The notes below the pieces were generated by a model. It was not told the DNA's origin, made no database searches, and saw only the letters and a list, made by a program, of their open reading frames with translations. Position numbers and translations under genes: made by a program. Shown one piece after another: positions 31,048 through 35,939 of a stretch of 35,939 nt of DNA. Numbering within the stretch: the first letter of the stretch is position 1; every line of letters begins with the position of its first letter. The stretch lies in assembly GCA_029778235.1 (NCBI GenBank), contig JAKOQS010000061.1, forward strand, positions 1 to 35,939, read 5' to 3'. This stretch comes from Chloroflexota bacterium. Its GTDB lineage: Bacteria > Chloroflexota > Limnocylindria > Limnocylindrales > CSP1-4.

Positions 31048-31605
31048 TCAGTCGCCGCCGGCGCGCCGGGACGCCACCATCGTGGCGAGGCGCGCCAGGT
31101 CGGCCTGGAAGATGCGCCGCAGGACGGGGCGCATCACGGCCGCCCCGACGTACGGGAAGACCGGCGGGAAGAGGCGCTCCTCCCACGCGACGATCGTGGG
31201 ACCGCCGGGGGCGCGCGACGCGAGCGCGATGAGCCCGTCGCCGTGGATCCTCCCCTCGTGGACGATCCCGAAGCGACGCGGCGGCTCGAAGACGGAGATC
31301 GTGACGGGGTCCGTCGTCGAGATCCCCGCGACCGTCACGGTCGCCTCACCCCGCGAGCCGACGCCGAGCGGCGGGTCGGTGAGCATCCGCAGGTCGGACA
31401 TCTCGGTCATCCACTCGGGCTGGCGGTCGACGTCGGCCACGACCTCCCAGACCGCGTCGATGGGTGCGTCGATCTCCGTGGCGACGCGGATGGATGGGTC
31501 GTGCAGCCCGGCACGCGCCAGGCGTGCGAGGACGAGATCGGCCAGCCCCGTCATGCCCACGACGAACCCGGCGAGCGCGAGCGCCTCCCGGACGAGGCGC
31601 TTCAC
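31048..31605 (-). CDS. SRPBCC (START-like) domain protein
   Basis: A 185-residue protein with a hydrophobic N-terminal segment (about residues 8-28), possibly a membrane anchor, and one SRPBCC/polyketide-cyclase-like lipid-binding fold. The fold shows TEIDAPIDAVWEVVADVDRQPEWMTEM, GVGSRGEATV and a C-terminal helix RRIFQADLARLATMV. These proteins bind hydrophobic ligands; catalysis is not evident. The start GTG 31605 overlaps the nicotinamidase stop (GTGA), so the two are coupled. No functional link with nicotinamide metabolism is known to me. Confidence 0.85.
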   Translation of the reverse strand: MKRLVREALALAGFVVGMTGLADLVLARLARAGLHDPSIRVATEIDAPIDAVWEVVADVDRQPEWMTEMSDLRMLTDPPLGVGSRGEATVTVAGISTTDPVTISVFEPPRRFGIVHEGRIHGDGLIALASRAPGGPTIVAWEERLFPPVFPYVGAAVMRPVLRRIFQADLARLATMVASRRAGGD

Positions 31606-32303
31606 GATCCCGCCTCCCCGGTCTCGTCCGCCGCAAGCTCGGCGCTGGACCCGGCACCGGCGCCCGGCGAGCGCGCGGCCGCCTCGTCCCCCGCGCCCGC
31701 GAGCCTCTCGACGATCACCGCGCCGGCAGCCCGCATCCGTTCGATGGCCCGGTCGCCGTCGCCCGGCTCCAGGTCCACCGCCCGGATGCCGTCCCGCAGG
31801 AGGATCGTCGCGTACCCCAGCCGCAGTGCGTCGATGGCCGTCTCGGCGACGCAGTAGTCGGTCGCGAGGCCGCCCACCACCACCCGGTCCACGTCGCGAC
31901 GGCGCAGGAGGTCGTGCAGCTCGGTCTCGATGGTCTCGCCCGTCAGCGGGTCGCGCATCGTGAACGCCGAGTAGCCGTCCTCGCCGTTGCTGCCCTTGCG
32001 GACGACATGCCCCGTGACCGGCAGATCCGGGTGCAACTCTGCGCCCCACGTCTGCATCACGCAGTGCGCCGGCCAGACGCCGCCGTTCTTCGCGAAGTGC
32101 GGGGTCACCGCCGGATGCCAGTCCTGCGAGTACGCCACGAGGGCGCCCGCAGCCAGGGCGGCCGCGATCTCCGCGGCGAGGACCGGGATGACCGCGGCCC
32201 CATCGCGGACCGAGAGCGACCCCGCCGGGTCGGCGAAGTCGTTCTGGACGTCCACGACCAGCAGCGCCGTGGCCGGGTCGTAGGGAGGACGCGTCTCGGG
32301 CAT
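31602..32303 (-). CDS. pncA: Nicotinamidase / isochorismatase-family hydrolase
   Basis: A 233-residue cysteine hydrolase. The catalytic triad is visible as D18 (VDVQNDF), K103 (VVRKG) and C151 (GLATDYCV), with metal ligands D61, H63 and H80 (SQDWHP, WPAHC), which favours true nicotinamidase converting nicotinamide to nicotinate for NAD salvage. I chose ATG 32303 because a TACGCT -10 lies 6 nt upstream (32310-32315); earlier ATGs would lie upstream of the transcript. A ~25-residue Ala/Gly-rich tail overlaps the next gene's start. Confidence 0.93.
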   Translation of the reverse strand: MPETRPPYDPATALLVVDVQNDFADPAGSLSVRDGAAVIPVLAAEIAAALAAGALVAYSQDWHPAVTPHFAKNGGVWPAHCVMQTWGAELHPDLPVTGHVVRKGSNGEDGYSAFTMRDPLTGETIETELHDLLRRRDVDRVVVGGLATDYCVAETAIDALRLGYATILLRDGIRAVDLEPGDGDRAIERMRAAGAVIVERLAGAGDEAAARSPGAGAGSSAELAADETGEAGS

Positions 32304-32309
32304 GCAGCG

Positions 32310-32315
32310 AGCGTA
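32310..32315 (-). promoter_or_regulatory. -10 box for a leaderless nicotinamidase transcript
   Basis: TACGCT preceded by GGG on the minus strand, 6 nt before the ATG. It faces away from the aceE promoter in a 203-bp divergent region. No Shine-Dalgarno precedes the ATG. Confidence 0.5.
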
Positions 32316-32492
32316 CCCCATCGGGTCGAGGCGCCCGGGACGAGCCCCTGCGCCCACGGATCGCGCGCCCGGGGCGCACTCACCAGCCGGACCGTGCGCC
32401 ATCGACGCGGACCGGCCCGTCGTCCGCGGGCCGGACTCCCCGGCCGGGCCGCGCTCGAGGACGCGCCGCCCCCGCCCTCAGCCGTGATGGGA

Positions 32493-32498
32493 TACCCT
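32493..32498 (+). promoter_or_regulatory. -10 box close to the aceE start codon
   Basis: TACCCT (within GGATACCCT) lies 8 nt before the ATG of the E1 gene, predicting a message with no or almost no leader. No Shine-Dalgarno is present between them. No -35 is evident. Confidence 0.5.
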
Positions 32499-32506
32499 CG
32501 GGCCCT

Positions 32507-35185
32507 ATGTACTTCGACGAGTTCAAGGCCCAGCTTCCCGACACCGACCCCACCGAGACCGCCGAGTGGCTCGAGTCGCTCGACGACGTCGTCGCCTCCG
32601 AGGGGATCGCCCGCGCGCGGTTCCTCATGTTCAAGCTGCTCAAGCGCTCGCGACAGCTCCACGTGGGCCTCCCGGCGCTCACGCAGACGCGCTACATCAA
32701 CACGATCAGCCCGGAGCAGGAGCCCGACTTCCCGGGCGACGAGCAGCTCGAGCGGCGGATCCGGCGCCTGATCCGGTGGAACGCGGTCGCGATGGTGCTC
32801 CGCGCGAACACCCGCTACCCGGGGATCGGCGGCCACCTCTCGACGTATGCGAGCTCGGCCAGCCTCTACGAGGTCGGCTTCAACTGGTTCTTCCGGGGCA
32901 AGGACGACGCGCCCGGCGACCGGATCTTCTACCAGGGCCACGCGGCCCCGGGGATGTACGCCCGCGCCTTCCTCGAGGGGAGGCTCACCGAGGACCAGCT
33001 CGACCACTTCCGCCGCGAGGTGGTCCGCGGCCATGGGCTCTCGTCCTACCCGCACCCGCGCCTCATGCCGGACTTCTGGGAGTACCCCACGGTCTCGATG
33101 GGCCTCGGCCCGCTCTCGGCGGTCTACCAGGCGCGGTTCGACCGGTACCTGCAGAACCGCGGCCTCGCCGACACGAGCGGCACCCGCGTCTGGGCGTTCC
33201 TCGGCGACGGCGAGATGGACGAGCCGGAGGCTCTCGCCGGGCTCTCGCTGGCCGCCCGCGAGGGGCTCGACAACCTCACCTTCGTCGTCAACTGCAACCT
33301 GCAGCGCCTCGATGGCCCCGTCCGCGGCAACGGGAAGATCATCCAGGAGCTCGAGGGTCTCTTCCGCGGCGCCGGCTGGAACGTGATCAAGGTCATCTGG
33401 TCGCGCGACTGGGACCCGCTCCTCGCCCGCGACACCGAGGGCGTCCTCGTCAACAAGATGAACGAGACGCTCGACGGCGAGTACCAGAAGCTCTCGGTCA
33501 GCGGCGGCGCCCACATCCGCGAGCGCTTCTTCGGCCCGGACCCCCGCCTCCGACGGATCGTCGAGGACTACGACGACGACGACCTCGCCCGGCTGCGTCG
33601 CGGGGGTCACGACTACCGCAAGCTCTACGCAGCGTACAAGGCCGCGACCGAGTACACGGGCGCGCCGACCGTGATCCTCGCCCACACGATCAAGGGCTGG
33701 ACGCTCGGCGCGGCGGCCGAGGGGCGCAACGTCACCCACCAGGTGAAGAAGCTCTCGGAGGCCGAGCTCCGCGTCTTCCGCGACCGCCTGGAGCTGCCGA
33801 TCCCCGACGCCGCCCTGAAGGAGGCGCCGTACTTCCACCCGGGCCCCGATTCGGAGGAGGTCCGCTACATGCTCGAGCGGCGGCGGGCGCTCGGCGGCTC
33901 GCTGCCGAAGCGGATCGTCCGCCACCGGTCGCTCCCCGACCCTGCGCCCAGGGTGGACGCCGAGTTCGACGCCGGCAGCGCGACCCCGGTCTCCACGACG
34001 ATGGCGTTCGCCAAGCTCCTGCGCAACCTCATCCGCGACGAGGGCGTGGGGGCGCGCGTGGTCCCGATCATCCCCGACGAGGCGCGCACCTTCGGCATGG
34101 ACCCCCTGTTCAAGGAGGTGGGGATCTACGCCGCCCTCGGGCAGCGGTACGAGCCCGTGGACTCGGACCTGGTCCTCTCCTACCGCGAGGCGACCAACGG
34201 CCAGGTGCTGGAGGAGGGGATCAACGAGGCCGGGTCCATGGCCTCGCTGCAGGCGGCCGGCACGGCATACGCCACCCAGGGCGTCGCCATGGTGCCCTTC
34301 TACATCTTCTACTCGATGTTCGGCTTCCAGCGGACGGGCGACCAGGCATGGGCGTTCGGGGATGCACGCGGCCGCGGCTTCCTCATGGGTGCGACGGCGG
34401 GCCGGACGACCCTCCACGGCGAGGGCCTCCAGCACGACGACGGCCACTCCCACCTGCTCGCGTCCACGATCCCGTGCATCCGTGCATACGACCCCGCGTA
34501 CGCGTACGAGCTCGCGGCGATCGTGCGCGACGGCATCCACCGGATGTTCGTCGACGACCAGGACGTCTTCTACTACGTCACGATCCACAACGAGAACCAG
34601 CCGATGCCGCCGAAGCCCGACGGGGTGGAGGAGGGGATCCTCCGCGGCATCTACCGGCTGCATGCGGCGCCGGATCTGCCCGCCGGGGCGCCGCAGGTGC
34701 GGCTGGTCGGCAGCGGGTCGATCCTCGCCCAGGTCGTCGCCGCGCGCGATCTCCTGTCCGAGCGGTTCGGCGTGGCTGCCGAGGTCTACAGCGCCCCCTC
34801 GTTCCAGCTGCTCCGACGGGATGCCCTGGAGGCCGAGCGATGGAGCCGGCTGCACCCGGGCGAGGCCGCGCGCGTCCCGTACGTGACCCGCGTGCTCGGC
34901 GCCGACGGCGGCCCGGTGATCGCCGCGACCGACTGGCTCAAGGCGATCCCGGACCAGGTCGCGCGCTGGATCCCGGCGCCGTTCGTGCCACTGGGGACCG
35001 ACGGGTACGGCCGCAGCGACACGCGCGAGGCGCTGCGGGCGTTCTTCGAGGTGGACGCGCCGTCGATCGCGTACGCCGCGGTCCGCGCCCTGGAAGACGC
35101 GCGGACCGTGCCGGCGGGCTCTGCCGCGAAGGCGCTGGCGGACCTGGGGATCGACCCGGAGAAGGAGGACCCGCTCGCCCTGTAG
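32507..35185 (+). CDS. aceE: Pyruvate dehydrogenase E1 component, homodimeric type
   Basis: An 892-residue thiamine-diphosphate enzyme matching the single-chain E1 of E. coli and actinobacteria in length and order. It decarboxylates pyruvate and passes the acetyl group to lipoyl-E2. The N-terminal segment LTQTRYINTI, the YPGIGGHLSTYASSASLYEVG stretch, the cofactor motif GDGEMDEPEALAG ... NCNLQRLDGPVRGN (about residues 233-280) and the second-domain segment MVPFYIFYSMFGFQRTGDQ are intact. The E2 and E3 genes are not in view; the next gene is an iron permease. The start is supported by the -10 box 8 nt upstream. Confidence 0.97.
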   Translation: MYFDEFKAQLPDTDPTETAEWLESLDDVVASEGIARARFLMFKLLKRSRQLHVGLPALTQTRYINTISPEQEPDFPGDEQLERRIRRLIRWNAVAMVLRANTRYPGIGGHLSTYASSASLYEVGFNWFFRGKDDAPGDRIFYQGHAAPGMYARAFLEGRLTEDQLDHFRREVVRGHGLSSYPHPRLMPDFWEYPTVSMGLGPLSAVYQARFDRYLQNRGLADTSGTRVWAFLGDGEMDEPEALAGLSLAAREGLDNLTFVVNCNLQRLDGPVRGNGKIIQELEGLFRGAGWNVIKVIWSRDWDPLLARDTEGVLVNKMNETLDGEYQKLSVSGGAHIRERFFGPDPRLRRIVEDYDDDDLARLRRGGHDYRKLYAAYKAATEYTGAPTVILAHTIKGWTLGAAAEGRNVTHQVKKLSEAELRVFRDRLELPIPDAALKEAPYFHPGPDSEEVRYMLERRRALGGSLPKRIVRHRSLPDPAPRVDAEFDAGSATPVSTTMAFAKLLRNLIRDEGVGARVVPIIPDEARTFGMDPLFKEVGIYAALGQRYEPVDSDLVLSYREATNGQVLEEGINEAGSMASLQAAGTAYATQGVAMVPFYIFYSMFGFQRTGDQAWAFGDARGRGFLMGATAGRTTLHGEGLQHDDGHSHLLASTIPCIRAYDPAYAYELAAIVRDGIHRMFVDDQDVFYYVTIHNENQPMPPKPDGVEEGILRGIYRLHAAPDLPAGAPQVRLVGSGSILAQVVAARDLLSERFGVAAEVYSAPSFQLLRRDALEAERWSRLHPGEAARVPYVTRVLGADGGPVIAATDWLKAIPDQVARWIPAPFVPLGTDGYGRSDTREALRAFFEVDAPSIAYAAVRALEDARTVPAGSAAKALADLGIDPEKEDPLAL

Positions 35186-35220
35186 GCACGGGCTACCCCG
35201 GGGGTCGCTCGACTGCTCCG

Positions 35221-35251
35221 CGTGGCGCTGGGGCACGGGTGGCACGCCACG
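35221..35251 (+). terminator. Possible hairpin after aceE
   Basis: CGTGGCG (35221-35227) and CGCCACG (35245-35251) form a 7-bp stem with a 17-nt loop, 36 bp after the aceE stop. No T-tract follows, so terminator function is uncertain. Confidence 0.3.
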
Positions 35252-35323
35252 GGCGGCCCATGTCCGGGCGACCGCCCTCACGCCCCGGTGATCCCGCACG
35301 CCAGGCGGCCTCACACCCGATGG

Positions 35324-35335
35324 AAGGCACGCCTT
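35324..35335. promoter_or_regulatory. Small palindrome upstream of the iron permease promoter
   Basis: AAGGC-AC-GCCTT is a 5-bp inverted repeat 20 bp before the -35 box. The AGG-N4-CCT core is loosely like DtxR/IdeR sites, but the match is short and could be chance. Confidence 0.25.
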
Positions 35336-35355
35336 ATACCTCACATCAGGACCGG

Positions 35356-35384
35356 TTGACCCGCGGGTCGCGAGCGGGTAGCAT
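35356..35384 (+). promoter_or_regulatory. Promoter of the FTR1-family permease gene
   Basis: TTGACC (35356-35361) and TAGCAT (35379-35384) are exactly 17 bp apart, the best -35/-10 pair in the window. The start codon follows 33 bp later. Confidence 0.75.
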
Positions 35385-35417
35385 CGGCGCGTCGTCCCAT
35401 CCCACGAGAGGCGTCCC

Positions 35418-35939
35418 GTGCTCGACCCTGGAGCGTTCTTCGGCGGCTTCGTCACCGGCCTGCGGGAAGGGGTCGAGGCGGCCCTGATCGTCGCGATCAT
35501 CGCCGGCTACCTGGCGCGCACCGGGGAGGCGCGCCGCATCCCGACCGTCCTTCTCGGGGTCGCGGCCGCGGTCGGCGTGAGCATCGCGCTGGGCGCCGGG
35601 ATCTTCGTCTTCGTCGGCGAGCTCGACGAGCCGTACGAGCAGATCCTCGAGGCCGCGACGATGCTCCTGGCGGCCGGGATCGTCACCTGGATGCTCTTCT
35701 GGATGAAGCGGCAGTCGCGGGGCCTGGCCGGCGAGCTCCACGCGCGCGTGGACCGGGCGCTCGACCACGGCGGCATGTGGGGGTTGACGCTCCTCGCCTT
35801 CACGGCCGTGATCCGCGAGGGGATCGAGACGGCGGTCTTCCTCATCGGCCAGGCCGCCGCGGTCCGCGACACGGGCGGGGCCGGCGGTGTCGTCCTCGGG
35901 GCGGTGCTCGGGCTCGTCGCCGCCGTCGGCATCGGGTAC
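35418..35939 (+). CDS. FTR1/EfeU-family iron permease, N-terminal part (cut by window end)
   Basis: The first 174 codons of a membrane protein, open to the last base. Two copies of the iron-binding motif REGxE are visible, one in GLREGVEAALIVAIIAG in helix 1 and one in AVIREGIETAVFL in a later helix, the diagnostic FTR1 pattern for ferric-iron uptake coupled to oxidation. GTG 35418 has GAGAGG 7 nt upstream and gives VLDPGAFFGGFVTG. Partner genes (EfeO, EfeB or a multicopper oxidase) would lie beyond the window. Confidence 0.92.
   Translation, partial: MLDPGAFFGGFVTGLREGVEAALIVAIIAGYLARTGEARRIPTVLLGVAAAVGVSIALGAGIFVFVGELDEPYEQILEAATMLLAAGIVTWMLFWMKRQSRGLAGELHARVDRALDHGGMWGLTLLAFTAVIREGIETAVFLIGQAAAVRDTGGAGGVVLGAVLGLVAAVGIGY

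Noticed and set aside
32105-35500. 1131-residue open frame antisense to aceE
   Set aside because: The protein is Arg/Asp/His-rich with no recognisable domain, while the plus strand encodes a complete E1 with intact cofactor motifs.

Overview
This window is very GC-rich (about 70% or more by eye), densely coding chromosomal DNA. It holds 29 protein genes, two of them cut by the window edges, plus one candidate leader peptide. I saw no tRNA, rRNA, CRISPR array, insertion sequence or phage gene, and no gap above 300 bp. Coenzyme F420 biosynthesis and use, very high GC, recurrent ATGA/GTGA stop-start overlaps and several genes that look leaderless point to a high-GC Chloroflexota (for example a Limnocylindria-like lineage) or an actinobacterium. 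The taxon is an inference, not a reading.

Layout. 1-3672 (+): the tail of an MFS transporter, then a TetR regulator with a textbook -10/operator and an ABC-2 exporter pair (ATPase and permease). 3822-6178: divergent EamA and MFS transporters. 6295-9189 (+): argH and an Amt ammonium transporter. 9202-15183 (-): one arginine operon read argC-argJ-argB-argR, followed without a gap by a soluble GAF histidine kinase and an OmpR-type response regulator. It is headed by a tandem ARG-box operator (15256-15290) on the argC promoter and a 23-codon Arg-rich ORF whose stop overlaps the argC start. 15340-19411 (-): thioredoxin reductase, SAM methyltransferase and a large ABC exporter with an unusual insert in its nucleotide-binding domain. 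19545-26405 (-): an F420 cluster with a PPOX-type reductase, an FGD-like LLM oxidoreductase, a second LLM enzyme, two Ddn-type proteins, CofD, CofC, CofE and a third LLM enzyme. 26659-30059 (+): a DoxX-Rieske fusion, a nucleoside phosphorylase, a zinc-ribbon membrane protein and an inositol-phosphatase-family enzyme. 30126-32303 (-): nicotinamidase, SRPBCC protein and a stand-alone 5'-3' exonuclease. 32507-35185 (+): homodimeric-type pyruvate dehydrogenase E1. 35418-end (+): FTR1-family iron permease, cut by the window.

How the genes fit together. The arginine operon encodes its own repressor, ArgR, and carries the matching operator, so it should be autoregulated. Its kinase/regulator pair and the nearby argH-amt genes suggest a nitrogen/arginine theme. 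The F420 block couples cofactor assembly (transfer of the phospholactyl or phosphoenolpyruvyl group to Fo, then glutamylation) to enzymes that use the cofactor. It lacks the Fo synthase and any recognisable dehydro-F420 reductase.

The items most worth a second look are the Arg-rich leader ORF under ARG-box control, the two-component system inside the arg operon, the roughly 115-residue insert in the ABC exporter, and a series of -10 boxes lying 6-8 nt before start codons.
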